45,117 nt of DNA from an uncultured Roseburia sp. (GCA_947642555.1 CANRSX010000039.1:1-45117), one strand, 5' to 3'. Positions 1-8,901 are shown, counted from the first letter of the stretch. Translations and numbers: made by a program. Notes: generated by a model not told the origin, from the sequence alone.

Positions 1-2741
1 TTTTTTATCTCGCAGGCCAGGTCTGCAAAGCGTTTGAGCTGATCAGACAGATGGAGCCGTTTGAGCGTTTTTCGCATGAGTTTGTGGAGAGCAGGACGCC
101 GGAGCGGGAGTATGCCTCCAGAGCGGACGTGGTACTGGCGGGGCTTGAGGGGATGGAGACCGCGGCTGCGGCGGATTTTCTTGCCGCGCTGATATCCGAT
201 CTGAGAGAGAATGCCGAACTGATCGTGCTGGCGGAGAGAGGGCAGCTTTCTGCTCTGTCGGAATTTCTGCCGCGGGCGAAGGATCTGTGGGTGCTGCCTC
301 AGACGGAGGAGGAGATCCGGTTCCGGCTTTTCAGATGGCAGCAGGGATATCGGATGAAGCAGGATTACTGGCAGACCAGCCAGTATCTGGAGGCAACCAT
401 CAATAATGTGCCCTGTCTGGTATGGTATAAGGACAGGAACGGGATCCATGAGAAGGTCAACGACAGCTTCTGCCGCACGGTCAATAAGACGAAGCAGCAG
501 GTAGAAGGGCGCGGGCACGCGTATATCTGGGATGTGGAGCACGACGATCCCGCCTGTATCGAGTCTGAGAATGAGGTGATGACAAAGCGGAAGACATTTA
601 TCTCGGACGAGGTCATCACAACCGGCGCAGGGATGCGCACGCTCTCGACCTACAAATCGCCGCTGTACGATATCGACGGCAGTGTGATGGGAACCGTGGG
701 CGTTGCGTTTGACGTGACGCAGGAGCGCGCGTATGAGCAGGAGATCGTCAATAAAAATCATACGCTTGAGACGATATTTACTACAATTGACTGCGGCGTG
801 ATGCGCCATACGGTGGACGGCCAGAAGGTTTTAAGTATCAACCGGGCGGCGTTAGAGATTCTGGGCTATGATTCTGCGGAGGAGATGATCGAAGACGGGT
901 TTGACACAGTGGCGCAGTCGGTCTGCGATGAGGATAAGCCGAAGCTTCGGAAAGCGATACAGCAGCTGAAGCAGGAGGGAGACAGCGTCAGCGTGGAATA
1001 CCGCGTCCGGCATAAGGACGGGACGATCCTGCACATCATGGGAAATGTAAAGCTTCTGATGGAAAACGGGGAGCTGTTTTATCAGCGTTTTCTTCTTGAC
1101 TGTACGGATCAGAAGAAGCAGGAGGAAAAGAAGGAAAAGTATCAGCAGGATCTTGTCCATGCGCTGACGGTGGATTACAGCTTTGTCGGCTATTTTGACA
1201 TGAAGACGGGAATCGGTTCCGTGCTCCGGAATGACGATGAGGACGGAAGCATGTTCGGGTCCCTGTTTGACGGGGAGCTGATTCTCCGGGAGTGCATGGA
1301 ACGCTACATAAGGCAGTTTGTCTACGAGGAGGATCAGAATCTGCTCGAGCAGCTGGCGGCGCCCGGATGGCTGCAGGAGGAGCTGGCGGACCGGAAGCTT
1401 TTGTGCATCAATTACCGGATCAGGACGGACGACGGGGTAAAATATTTTCAGATGAAGCTGGTGCGCACCGGCGCGAAGGATCAGGGGCTTGTCATCGGTA
1501 TCCACAGCGTGGACGAGGAGACGCGCAGCGAGATGGAGAAGAAGAGCATGCTCGAGGACGCGCTTCTCCAGGCGAACAAGGCGAGCCGTGCGAAGAGCGA
1601 ATTTCTCTCCAACATGTCGCACGATATCCGGACGCCGATGAACGCGATCGTCGGGTTTACGTCCCTGGCCATCGCGCATATCGATGAGAAGCAGCAGGTG
1701 ACGGAATATTTAAGCAAGATCATCACCTCGGGCAACCATCTGCTGAGCCTGATTAACGATGTGCTGGATATGAGCCGGATCGAGAGCGGCAGGATGCATC
1801 TGGAGGAGAAGCCGTGCAGGCTCACGGAGCTGGTCAGCGAGCTGCAGAATATCCTTCAGGCGGACGTCAACGCGAAGCAGCAGAAGCTTGTGATGGAGAC
1901 CGACGTGCGCAGCGATGCGATTTTCTGCGATGTGCTGCGCTTAAATCAGGTGCTGCTTAACCTGCTGGGCAATTCCGTCAAGTACACGCAGGAGAAAGGA
2001 ACGATCCGCCTGCGCCTTACCGAAAAGCCCGGCGCGGCGCCCGGTACCGGCACTTACGAATTCCGCGTCGCCGACAACGGGATCGGGATGAGCAGAGATT
2101 TCCTGGAAAAGATTTTTGAACCGTTCGAGCGGGAGAAAAACGCGACGGCCAGCGGGATCCAGGGAACGGGGCTTGGGATGGCGATCACAAAAAATATCGT
2201 GGATATGATGCGAGGTTCGATCGAGGTGGAGAGCGAGCCGGGACGCGGCACGGAGTTTGTGGTCTGCTTTACCTTCCGCCTGAATCAGGAAGCCCTGTCG
2301 CAGAGCGTCCCGGAGGAGAAGGATGCGGACGGCGAACAGGGCGTGCCTGCCGTGCATCACACCGGCCATATTCTGCTGGCGGAGGATATCGAGCTGAACC
2401 AGGAGATCGCGGTGGCAATTCTCGGGGATGCTGGATTTACTACGGATGTAGCTGGAAATGGACAGATCGCGGTGGATATGGTTCGTGCGTCTGAGCCGGG
2501 ATTTTATCAGCTGGTGCTGATGGACGTTCAGATGCCGGTCATGAACGGCTATGAAGCCACAAAGGAGATCCGCAGGCTGCCGGATCGCGCGCTTGCATCG
2601 ATCCCGATCATTGCGATGACGGCAAACGCATTCGAGGAGGACCGGCAGGAAGCGCTTAAGTGCGGGATGAACGGCCATATCGCAAAACCGATCGATGTCG
2701 CAAAGCTTTTCGAGACGCTCGATGAGATTCTGAAGGACTGA
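1..2741 (+). CDS. Hybrid sensor histidine kinase/response regulator (5' end outside window)
   Basis: The frame is open from the first bases of the window, so the first ATG at 51 is probably internal and the true start lies upstream. Numbered from that ATG (896 residues), residues ~1-110 look like a degenerate receiver-type fold. Two PAS domains follow (~115-230 and ~245-365), then a HisKA dimerisation helix with the H-box NMSHDIRTPMNAI (His524). Next is a HATPase domain with N-box (LLNLLGNSVKYT), G1 (VADNGIGMS) and G2 (GTGLGMAI). The C-terminal receiver (~770-893) has acceptor Asp825 in LVLMDVQMPVMNG. No membrane segment is visible, so it is probably a soluble cytoplasmic sensor that autophosphorylates on His and passes phosphate to its own receiver. 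The ligand is unknown. No separate output regulator lies downstream; the next gene is convergent. Confidence 0.9.
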   Translation, partial: FYLAGQVCKAFELIRQMEPFERFSHEFVESRTPEREYASRADVVLAGLEGMETAAAADFLAALISDLRENAELIVLAERGQLSALSEFLPRAKDLWVLPQTEEEIRFRLFRWQQGYRMKQDYWQTSQYLEATINNVPCLVWYKDRNGIHEKVNDSFCRTVNKTKQQVEGRGHAYIWDVEHDDPACIESENEVMTKRKTFISDEVITTGAGMRTLSTYKSPLYDIDGSVMGTVGVAFDVTQERAYEQEIVNKNHTLETIFTTIDCGVMRHTVDGQKVLSINRAALEILGYDSAEEMIEDGFDTVAQSVCDEDKPKLRKAIQQLKQEGDSVSVEYRVRHKDGTILHIMGNVKLLMENGELFYQRFLLDCTDQKKQEEKKEKYQQDLVHALTVDYSFVGYFDMKTGIGSVLRNDDEDGSMFGSLFDGELILRECMERYIRQFVYEEDQNLLEQLAAPGWLQEELADRKLLCINYRIRTDDGVKYFQMKLVRTGAKDQGLVIGIHSVDEETRSEMEKKSMLEDALLQANKASRAKSEFLSNMSHDIRTPMNAIVGFTSLAIAHIDEKQQVTEYLSKIITSGNHLLSLINDVLDMSRIESGRMHLEEKPCRLTELVSELQNILQADVNAKQQKLVMETDVRSDAIFCDVLRLNQVLLNLLGNSVKYTQEKGTIRLRLTEKPGAAPGTGTYEFRVADNGIGMSRDFLEKIFEPFEREKNATASGIQGTGLGMAITKNIVDMMRGSIEVESEPGRGTEFVVCFTFRLNQEALSQSVPEEKDADGEQGVPAVHHTGHILLAEDIELNQEIAVAILGDAGFTTDVAGNGQIAVDMVRASEPGFYQLVLMDVQMPVMNGYEATKEIRRLPDRALASIPIIAMTANAFEEDRQEALKCGMNGHIAKPIDVAKLFETLDEILKD

Positions 2742-2745
2742 TATA

Positions 2746-2790
2746 ACACCCGCCGGTTTGCACGGCATCGCTGTGTAAAACAGCGGGTGT
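2746..2790. terminator. Imperfect hairpin between convergent genes, possible terminator
   Basis: ACACCCGC at 2746-2753 is perfectly complementary to GCGGGTGT at 2783-2790. The inside can extend the pairing imperfectly (GTTTGCAC with GTGTAAAAC). It lies between the convergent kinase and exonuclease genes. No clear U-tract follows on either strand, so the terminator call is tentative. Confidence 0.4.
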
Positions 2791-2795
2791 GTATG

Positions 2796-3551
2796 TTACA
2801 GATCCGCCACAAGCGAGACCGGGCAGTGGTCGGAGCCGGTGACGTCCGTGTGGATCGCCGCTTCCCTGAGCCGATCATGAAGCGCGGCGGAAGCGATAAA
2901 ATAATCGATGCGCCATCCGGCATTTTTTTCGCGTGCGTGGAAGCGGTACGACCACCAGGAATAGACGCCCTCTGCATCCGGATAAAACCAGCGGAACGTA
3001 TCGGTGAAACCGGCGTCCAGAAGCGCGGTCATCTTTTCCCGCTCCTCGTCGGTAAAGCCGGCGTTTTTCCGGTTGGTCTTCGGATTTTTCAGATCGATCT
3101 CTTTGTGTGCGACGTTTAAATCCCCGCAGAGGATGAGCGGCTTTTTTGCATCCAGCTTTTTCAGGTAAGCGAGAAAGTCATCTTCCCATTTCATGCGGTA
3201 GTCAAGGCGCTTTAATTCGTTCTGCGCGTTTGGCGTATAGCAGGTGATCAGATAAAACGTTTCATATTCAAGTGTGATGACACGGCCCTCATGATCGTGT
3301 TCTTCTATGCCGATCCCACAGGAGACGGACAGGGGCTTCTTTTTTGTAAAAACAGCGGTGCCGGAGTAGCCCTTCTTCTCCGCATAGTTCCAGTACTGAT
3401 GGTAGCCGGGCAGCGCGAGATCAATCTGCCCCTCCTGCAGCTTGGATTCCTGAATGCAGAAGATATCGGCATCCGCAGCCGTAAAGAAATCCATAAAGCC
3501 CTTCTGCATACACGCGCGCAGTCCGTTGACGTTCCAGGAAATTAATTTCAT
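2796..3551 (-). CDS. xth: Exodeoxyribonuclease III (AP endonuclease, ExoIII/Xth family)
   Basis: This 251-residue protein is full length for the ExoIII family. It should cleave abasic sites and remove nucleotides from 3' ends during base-excision repair. The metal-dependent EEP-fold motifs appear in order: SWNVNGLRA at the N-terminus, the metal-binding Glu in IQESKLQ, CYTPNAQ, GDLNVAH (catalytic Asp/Asn), GWRIDYF, and the C-terminal SDHCPV His. The start is supported by a GGAGG ribosome site a few bases upstream. It is transcribed divergently from the RACo-like gene, with its own sigma-A-like promoter in the shared intergenic region. Confidence 0.95.
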   Translation of the reverse strand: MKLISWNVNGLRACMQKGFMDFFTAADADIFCIQESKLQEGQIDLALPGYHQYWNYAEKKGYSGTAVFTKKKPLSVSCGIGIEEHDHEGRVITLEYETFYLITCYTPNAQNELKRLDYRMKWEDDFLAYLKKLDAKKPLILCGDLNVAHKEIDLKNPKTNRKNAGFTDEEREKMTALLDAGFTDTFRWFYPDAEGVYSWWSYRFHAREKNAGWRIDYFIASAALHDRLREAAIHTDVTGSDHCPVSLVADL

Positions 3552-3618
3552 AGTATTCCTCCGTTTCTTTTGATATCATTTCGCACTTGACCGTGCGGGA
3601 TAAATCTGTATCATTAGA

Positions 3619-3647
3619 ATTATAGCTGTTTGAGGGAAAATGTACAA
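3619..3647 (-). promoter_or_regulatory. Sigma-A-like promoter for exonuclease III
   Basis: On the minus strand a -35 TTGTAC (3642-3647) is separated by 17 bases from a -10 TATAAT (3619-3624), about 70 bases upstream of the exonuclease start. A weaker plus-strand candidate for the divergent gene is TTGACC (3587-3592), 16 bases, then TATCAT (3609-3614). Confidence 0.65.
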
Positions 3648-3668
3648 GCAGAACGGAAGGCAGGAGAG

Positions 3669-5636
3669 ATGGAATTATACAGGGAAGAGACAGGGGAATA
3701 TATCGGAGCGGTCCGGGTGGAGGGAAGCGGGGATCAGACGCTTCTTGCGCTGTTAAAGGAGCAGGGGATCTTTCTCGATGCGCCCTGTAACGGAAAGGGA
3801 AGCTGCGGCCGCTGCAGAGTGCGCTATGAGAGCGGCGCGCCGGAACCGGCGGGGAAGGAGCGGCGGATCTTAACGGAGCGCGAACTGGAACGCGGTATCC
3901 GGCTGGCCTGCGCATCCGTGCCGCGGGAAGAGAGCCGGATCGCGCTTTTCACGGACAGGACAGAGCGGATCCGTGCGCTGGCCGGTGCGTCCGTGCCGCG
4001 TGAGGAGAGAGCTCCCGGGCCGGCGAGTATATCCGTGCCGCGTGAGAAGAGCGCCCCCGGGCCGGCGAGTATATCCGTGCCGCGTGAGGAGAGCGCCCCC
4101 GGGACGGTGTGCACGTGCGATACGGCCGGCGGTTTGTGCGAATACGGGATCGCGGTGGATATCGGGACGACGACGATTGCTATGTCACTTGTCGTTTCTG
4201 CCGCGGGAGGGGAGGAGCCGGATACAGATTGCGCGCCTTCCGGCGGCAGGCATCGTGATCCTGTGCGGCTGGCCGCGGTCACCTCGGTCAACCATCAGCG
4301 CATGTACGGAGCGGATGTGATCGCGCGGATCCAGGCGGCAAATGAGGGGAAGGGGGAGGCATTGCGGCAGCTGGTGTGTTCGGATCTTGCGCGGATGGCA
4401 AAGGAGCTGCTGCGCACTGCGGGCGTGCCGGCTGCGCGGGTGAAACGGATGGCGGTTGCGGGCAATACCACGATGTGCCATCTGCTGCGCGGCCTCTCCT
4501 GTGCGACGCTCGGTACAGCCCCGTTTACGGCTGTAGATCTCGGGCTGTGGAGAGGGCGCTGCGCGGATCTGCCCGGTATGGAATGGCTTCCTGCGGAGTG
4601 CGTGATCCTGCCCGGGATTTCCGTGTTCGCGGGGGCGGATCTCGTGGCCGGAATGTATGCCGGGCGTCTGGAGGAAGCGGCGGATCCGGTGCTGTTTCTT
4701 GACATCGGGACGAACGGGGAGATGGCGGTCGGCGGCAGAGAGGGGGTTCTCGTGACCTCCGCCGCGGCGGGGCCGGTCTTCGAGGGCGGCGGTATCTCCT
4801 GCGGAATGCCGGGAATCCCGGGTGCGGTGACGCATGTGAGGATATGGCGGGAACCCGGGCAGACGGATCCGGGAACCGTACGGCAGTGCGCTCAGACAGG
4901 AGGCGCGGAAGAAACCGGGATGAGAAGGAAGGACGGCTGCTGGGAGTCTGTGGCGGGAGGATACCGCATCCGCTGCGAGACGATCGGGGAAGAGGAGCCC
5001 GCCGGACTCTGCGGGACGGGCATCATCGACGCGGTGAGCGGGCTGGTGCGCGCCGGCCTGATCGATGAGAACGGGACGCTTGCAGAGCCGTGGTGTACGA
5101 CCGGTTTTCCCGTGGCGGGAGACCAGATCCGGCTGACGCAGCAGGATATCCGGCAGGTGCAGATGGGGAAAGCGGCCATCCGCGCCGGGATCGAGACGCT
5201 GCTGGAGGAATACCGCGCCATGGAGGGCGGCCGGGGAAGGCACGGGGACACAGACCGGCAGCCGCGGACAGCCGGGCCTTTGGTCTGGCTGGCCGGGGGC
5301 TTCGGCTACGATATGGAGATCGAAAGCGCAGTCGCAATCGGGCTGTTTCCGAAATCCTTTCTGGGGAAGGTGACGGCGGTCGGGAACAGCGCTTTAAGGG
5401 GAGCGGAGCGTTTCCTGGCGGAGGCGGCCGGGGAGACGGGAGAGTCAGCGGGGAGCGCCGGGGAGACGGGAGAGTCAGCGGTGAGCGCCGGGAAGACCGC
5501 AGCAGAGGCCGTGACCGCCGGGCGTGCGGCGGAGTGGATCGCCGGACATGCGGGGGAGATCAGCCTTGCCCTGCATCAGGGCTTTGCCGACCGGTATGTA
5601 TCGCATATGTTTTTTGCGGCCGGAGAGACGGAGTGA
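3669..5636 (+). CDS. RACo-like corrinoid-activation protein: [2Fe-2S] ferredoxin domain plus ASKHA domain
   Basis: The chosen start is ATG 3669, preceded by GGAAGG and AGGAG (655 residues); an in-frame TTG at 3630 is less convincing. Residues ~1-90 form a plant-type ferredoxin with cluster cysteines 40, 46, 49 and 81. From ~160 there is an ASKHA ATPase-type domain (DUF4445 family) with VDIGTTTIA, GNTTMCHLL, FLDIGTNGEMA, GLCGTGIIDA and WLAGGFG. Related proteins (RACo, RamA-like) use ATP to drive electrons onto inactive Co(II) corrinoid proteins. No corrinoid protein or methyltransferase gene is nearby, so its partner is elsewhere. The linker at residues ~108-145 is built of 14-residue repeats and the C-terminus has a 10-residue duplication; both are nearly perfect at DNA level. 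An 'ASKHA domain protein of unknown partner' is the safest reading. Confidence 0.87.
   Translation: MELYREETGEYIGAVRVEGSGDQTLLALLKEQGIFLDAPCNGKGSCGRCRVRYESGAPEPAGKERRILTERELERGIRLACASVPREESRIALFTDRTERIRALAGASVPREERAPGPASISVPREKSAPGPASISVPREESAPGTVCTCDTAGGLCEYGIAVDIGTTTIAMSLVVSAAGGEEPDTDCAPSGGRHRDPVRLAAVTSVNHQRMYGADVIARIQAANEGKGEALRQLVCSDLARMAKELLRTAGVPAARVKRMAVAGNTTMCHLLRGLSCATLGTAPFTAVDLGLWRGRCADLPGMEWLPAECVILPGISVFAGADLVAGMYAGRLEEAADPVLFLDIGTNGEMAVGGREGVLVTSAAAGPVFEGGGISCGMPGIPGAVTHVRIWREPGQTDPGTVRQCAQTGGAEETGMRRKDGCWESVAGGYRIRCETIGEEEPAGLCGTGIIDAVSGLVRAGLIDENGTLAEPWCTTGFPVAGDQIRLTQQDIRQVQMGKAAIRAGIETLLEEYRAMEGGRGRHGDTDRQPRTAGPLVWLAGGFGYDMEIESAVAIGLFPKSFLGKVTAVGNSALRGAERFLAEAAGETGESAGSAGETGESAVSAGKTAAEAVTAGRAAEWIAGHAGEISLALHQGFADRYVSHMFFAAGETE
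3990..4102 (+). repeat. 42-bp tandem repeat, about 2.7 copies, inside the RACo-like gene
   Basis: Copies begin at 3990, 4032 and 4074, each starting TCCGTGCCGCGTGA. They encode SVPRE-[EK]-[RS]-APGPASI units in the linker between the ferredoxin and ASKHA domains. The copies differ at only a few bases, so the expansion is recent. A related SVPREE motif lies upstream at residue ~83. Confidence 0.9.
5431..5490 (+). repeat. 30-bp tandem duplication near the 3' end of the RACo-like gene
   Basis: 5431-5460 and 5461-5490 are identical except for one base. They encode two copies of a Gly/Glu/Ser/Ala-rich decapeptide (GETGESAGSA-like). The repeat length keeps the frame. Confidence 0.9.
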
Positions 5637-5670
5637 AGCCACCGCCGGGGCGTCTGTTCTGAAAAACTGC

Positions 5671-5698
5671 TTGACAGCCGGTGATGTCATGCTATAAT
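5671..5698 (+). promoter_or_regulatory. Sigma-A promoter of the MATE gene
   Basis: A consensus -35 TTGACA (5671-5676) is followed after 16 bases by a consensus -10 TATAAT (5693-5698). A palindromic operator lies immediately downstream. Confidence 0.8.
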
Positions 5699-5706
5699 AA
5701 GAGTAA

Positions 5707-5726
5707 ATAGTTCAAAATAGAACTAT
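5707..5726. promoter_or_regulatory. Palindromic operator (MarR-like) at the MATE transcription start
   Basis: ATAGTTC at 5707-5713 and GAACTAT at 5720-5726 form a perfect inverted repeat with a 6-base spacer, starting 8 bases after the -10 box. A repressor bound here would block transcription initiation. The TAGTTC/GAACTA half-sites resemble MarR-family operators. No MarR gene is in the window, so the regulator is unknown. Confidence 0.6.
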
Positions 5727-5773
5727 CTTACGGGCGCAGTAAGAGGAGAAGGATAAGGACAAGGGAGGATAAG

Positions 5774-7159
5774 ATGGAACAGAAGAATGATTTTCTTGGG
5801 ACGGAACCGGTCGGAAAGCTGCTTTGGAAGCTGTCCGTCCCGGCGATTGTGGCGCAGGTGATCAACCTGCTGTATAATCTCGTGGACCGGGTCTACATCG
5901 GGCATATGCCGGGGGACGGCGCGCTGGCGCTCACCGGCGTGGGGGTGTGTATGCCGGTGATCATGATTGTGTCAGCATTTGCGGCCTTAGTCAGCAACGG
6001 CGGATCGCCGCGGGCGTCCATGGCGATGGGAAAAGGCGATTATAAGCTGGCGGAGAAGATCCTGGGGAACAGCTTTTCCCTGCAGATTATCATCTCCGTT
6101 GTGCTGACTGTGATCTTAAGCCTGTTCCACCGCCCGCTGCTCTTAATGTTCGGGGCGAGTGAGAATACGATCGGATATGCCGCTTCTTACATGAGTATCT
6201 ACGCGATCGGAACGGTATTTGTACAGCTGACGCTCGGGATGAATGCGTTTATCACGGCGCAGGGCTTTGCAAAGACCGGTATGCTGAGCGTGCTCATCGG
6301 CGCGGTCTGCAATATTATTTTAGATCCGATCCTGATCTACGGATTTGATATGGGAGTGCGCGGCGCGGCGCTTGCGACGATCCTCTCCCAGGCAGTGTCG
6401 ACGGTGTGGGTGGTGCATTTCCTGACCGGAAAAAAGACCGCGATCCGGATCCGGAAGGAGTGCTTAAAACCGGAAGCGTCGATCATTTTCCAGAGCATGG
6501 CGCTCGGCCTTGCTCCGTTTATCATGCAGGCCAGCGAGAGCGTCATTGTGATCTGTTTTAATTCTTCTCTGTTAAAATATGGCGGCGATGTGGCGGTGGG
6601 GGCGATGACGATCCTCTCGAGCGCCATGATGTTTTCCATGCTGCCGATGCAGGGACTCGGACAGGGCGCGCAGCCGATCACAAGCTTTAATTACGGCGCG
6701 GGAAATGTCGGGCGCGTGAAGAAATCGTTTTGGCTGCTTTTAATCTCCACGCTGACCTATTCCATGCTGATCTGGGCGGTGATCATGCTGTTCCCGGAGC
6801 TGTTTGCGAAGATATTTTCCTCGGATGCACAGCTGGTTTCCTATGCGGCGTGGGCGCTCCGTATTTACGGCGCGGGGATCTGTATCTTTGGCGCGCAGAT
6901 CGCCTGCCAGATGACCTTTATCTCGCTGGGCAACGCGGCTGCGTCGATCGCGGTCGCCGTTATGCGAAAATTCGTCCTGCTGCTGCCGCTGATTTATCTG
7001 CTGCCGCATCTGGTGACCGACAAAACGATGGGCGTCTACCTTGCGGAGCCGGTGGCGGACATCCTTGCGGTGATTTTTACCGTGATCCTGTTTTACTTCC
7101 AGTTTAAGAAGGCGATCCGAAAGCTCGAGGAAGACCGGCTGGCTGCGGCGCAGGAGTGA
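5774..7159 (+). CDS. MATE family efflux transporter
   Basis: This 461-residue polytopic membrane protein has the usual MATE length and about 12 hydrophobic segments. The N-terminal PVGKLLWKLSVPAIVAQ and LYNLVDRVYIGH, and the mid-protein AQGFAKTGMLSVLIGA, are typical of the DinF/NorM-like branch found in Firmicutes. Such proteins export cationic compounds or drugs using a Na+ or H+ gradient; the substrate cannot be read from sequence. The start is supported by GGGAGGA 7 bases upstream. The gene has its own promoter and a palindromic operator, so it is probably inducible. The phosphopantetheinyl transferase gene starts 7 bases after its stop and may be co-transcribed. Confidence 0.93.
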   Translation: MEQKNDFLGTEPVGKLLWKLSVPAIVAQVINLLYNLVDRVYIGHMPGDGALALTGVGVCMPVIMIVSAFAALVSNGGSPRASMAMGKGDYKLAEKILGNSFSLQIIISVVLTVILSLFHRPLLLMFGASENTIGYAASYMSIYAIGTVFVQLTLGMNAFITAQGFAKTGMLSVLIGAVCNIILDPILIYGFDMGVRGAALATILSQAVSTVWVVHFLTGKKTAIRIRKECLKPEASIIFQSMALGLAPFIMQASESVIVICFNSSLLKYGGDVAVGAMTILSSAMMFSMLPMQGLGQGAQPITSFNYGAGNVGRVKKSFWLLLISTLTYSMLIWAVIMLFPELFAKIFSSDAQLVSYAAWALRIYGAGICIFGAQIACQMTFISLGNAAASIAVAVMRKFVLLLPLIYLLPHLVTDKTMGVYLAEPVADILAVIFTVILFYFQFKKAIRKLEEDRLAAAQE

Positions 7160-7166
7160 CGGCCGG

Positions 7167-7946
7167 ATGGACATTTTACTTACAAACGTAAGATGGCTGT
7201 CGGAAGAAAAGACGTTTCTGCAAATGCTGCGGTTTGTGACAGAGGAGCGCAGAGAGCGCATACTGCGCTGCCGCAGCATGACAGACCGTGCGAGAGGGCT
7301 TGGCGCAGGACTTCTGCTGGAGTACGGGCTGCGGAGGAGAGGGATGACGCTGCTTTCGGATGCGGCCGGGTACCGGCAGGTGAGATCAGGCAAAGGGCCG
7401 TACGGAAAGCCGTATCTGCCCGGGGAGCCGGGGATCTGCTTTAATCTTTCCCATGCGGGAGATTATGCCGCCGCGGTTTTTGCCGGAATGGAGGCAGGAA
7501 TTGATATCGAGCGCATCCGTCCGGTAAATAAAAGCCTGGCGGATCGTTTTTTTGCGGAGACGGAAGCCGCGTATATCGGACAGTGCGCGGAAGAGGGAGA
7601 GGGCAATCTGGCCTTCACGCGGATCTGGACAAGAAAAGAGAGCGCCGTCAAGGCGGCAGGAGAGGGAATGCACCTGCCGCTTCATTTTTTCTGCGTACTG
7701 GAAGATGAGATAAGCCTTCTGCCGGTGCGCACGGCAGAAGGCGGACACGATACCGCTGAGGAAGGAGACCGGCCCGGTACGGTCTGGCAGGCGGACGACT
7801 ACGGGTTTTACACCTCTGAGAGCCCGGACGGGTATGTCCTTTCCGTGTGCGCTGCCAGAGCGGACAGGAAAGACGTCATCCAGACGGCTGTCCGGCGGGA
7901 GGATCTGATGGCGGCGTTTCATTCAGCTGCTCCCGGATCGCCGTGA
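7167..7946 (+). CDS. 4'-phosphopantetheinyl transferase superfamily protein (Sfp-like)
   Basis: This 259-residue protein has the two-lobed Sfp-type organisation. The motifs visible are NLSHAGDYAAAVF, GIDIERI (Mg2+-binding Asp/Glu) and FTRIWTRKESAVKAAGEG (the WxxKES signature). Family members transfer phosphopantetheine from CoA to carrier proteins. The protein is longer than the ~120-residue AcpS type, suggesting a secondary-metabolism or fatty-acid carrier target, but no carrier protein or synthase is in the window. Its ribosome site is weak and it starts 7 bases after the MATE gene, so translation may be coupled. Its last 71 bases are overlapped antiparallel by the LysR gene. Confidence 0.87.
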   Translation: MDILLTNVRWLSEEKTFLQMLRFVTEERRERILRCRSMTDRARGLGAGLLLEYGLRRRGMTLLSDAAGYRQVRSGKGPYGKPYLPGEPGICFNLSHAGDYAAAVFAGMEAGIDIERIRPVNKSLADRFFAETEAAYIGQCAEEGEGNLAFTRIWTRKESAVKAAGEGMHLPLHFFCVLEDEISLLPVRTAEGGHDTAEEGDRPGTVWQADDYGFYTSESPDGYVLSVCAARADRKDVIQTAVRREDLMAAFHSAAPGSP

Positions 7947-8805
7947 GAAAGGCTTCGGCGGGTTTGGAAAACACCTGATATTTTTTCCATATCATATAAA
8001 GCTCCAGCTCGACCGCCGGGGCCAGAGGGCGGAAGCAGAGCCTGCTGTCGCCTGAGGTGCGGATGATATGATCGATGCAGAGGGCATAGCCCAGTCCCTC
8101 CTCCACAAACAGGGAGGCGTTAAACAGCAGGTTGTAGGTCATGACAATATCAAGCCCGGAGAGGCTGCGCTTCATCCAGCGGGAGAGCATTCCGCCTGCC
8201 GTCTCCTGCTGTGAGAGCAGCAGCGGCTTATCCGCGAGATCTTCCGGGGAGATCGTCTCTTTTTCTGCAAGAGGGGAGTCCTTTGGCATCAGAATGCCCC
8301 AGACGTCTTTTGACGGGAAACGGATGGACTCATAGACAGCCGGGTCGGGAGCGCCGAAAACGATGCCGAAATCAATCAGGCCCTTGTCTAACTGCTCCAG
8401 GACATAGATCGCGTTGCCGCTGGAAATATGATAGTGGATGCCGGGATAACGCTTTTTTAATACTCCGGCCGTCTGTGCCAGCAGGCGCATCGCATCGGTC
8501 TCGCCGGCGCCGATATACACGTCTCCCATAACCGCATCGTCCGGGCATGTGATCTCATGCCGGGTTTTTTTTACCAGATCTAAAATCTCCTCGGCGCGTT
8601 TGCGCAGTATCATCCCCTCCTCTGTCAGGGTAACCTTGCGGGAGCCTTTTGTGCCGCGGATTAACAGCTGCTTTCCCAGCTCCTCCTCCAGATTCCGGAT
8701 CTGCGTGGAGAGTGTGGGCTGCGAGAGGTGCAGCGATTCGGCGGCCCGTATGATGCTCTGTTCCCTTGCGATGGCGAGAAAGTACTGAAGTACACGTATT
8801 TCCAT
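7876..8805 (-). CDS. LysR family transcriptional regulator
   Basis: This 309-residue protein has the standard LysR length. The N-terminal winged helix (residues ~1-60; MEIRVLQYFLAIA, RAAESLHLSQPTLSTQIRNLEEELG) is followed by a periplasmic-binding-like co-inducer domain (~90-295). It is divergent from the small-gene/MATE/aldo-keto-reductase cluster, and the shared intergenic region contains a T-N11-A LysR box, so that cluster is its likely target. The C-terminal Pro/Ser-rich tail is encoded by the 71 bases that overlap the phosphopantetheinyl transferase gene. The effector is unknown. Confidence 0.93.
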   Translation of the reverse strand: MEIRVLQYFLAIAREQSIIRAAESLHLSQPTLSTQIRNLEEELGKQLLIRGTKGSRKVTLTEEGMILRKRAEEILDLVKKTRHEITCPDDAVMGDVYIGAGETDAMRLLAQTAGVLKKRYPGIHYHISSGNAIYVLEQLDKGLIDFGIVFGAPDPAVYESIRFPSKDVWGILMPKDSPLAEKETISPEDLADKPLLLSQQETAGGMLSRWMKRSLSGLDIVMTYNLLFNASLFVEEGLGYALCIDHIIRTSGDSRLCFRPLAPAVELELYMIWKKYQVFSKPAEAFLTAIREQLNETPPSDPPAGQPSG

Positions 8806-8862
8806 ATTCTGACCTCTTTTCTTTCTTCATTTTAACATGGATTTCCGGCATTTTCAAACATG

Positions 8863-8879
8863 AATAGGTTTTAACTATT
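8863..8879. promoter_or_regulatory. LysR-type operator (T-N11-A box)
   Basis: AATAG (8863-8867) and CTATT (8875-8879) form a perfect inverted repeat with a 7-base centre, fitting T-N11-A. It lies ~58 bases upstream of the LysR start and ~25 bases upstream of the plus-strand -35 box, where an activator site is expected. Confidence 0.6.
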
Positions 8880-8901
8880 GATTTTTATTTTTTCTAAGTA
8901 T

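Noticed and set aside
852..2768. Long reverse-strand open frames opposite the sensor kinase
   Set aside because: The composition is that of a shadow frame, and the plus-strand kinase motifs run through the whole interval.
4185..5243. Long reverse-strand open frame opposite the RACo-like gene
   Set aside because: It is a high-GC shadow: Arg/Pro/His-rich composition, no ribosome site and no recognisable motif, while the plus strand has clear domains.
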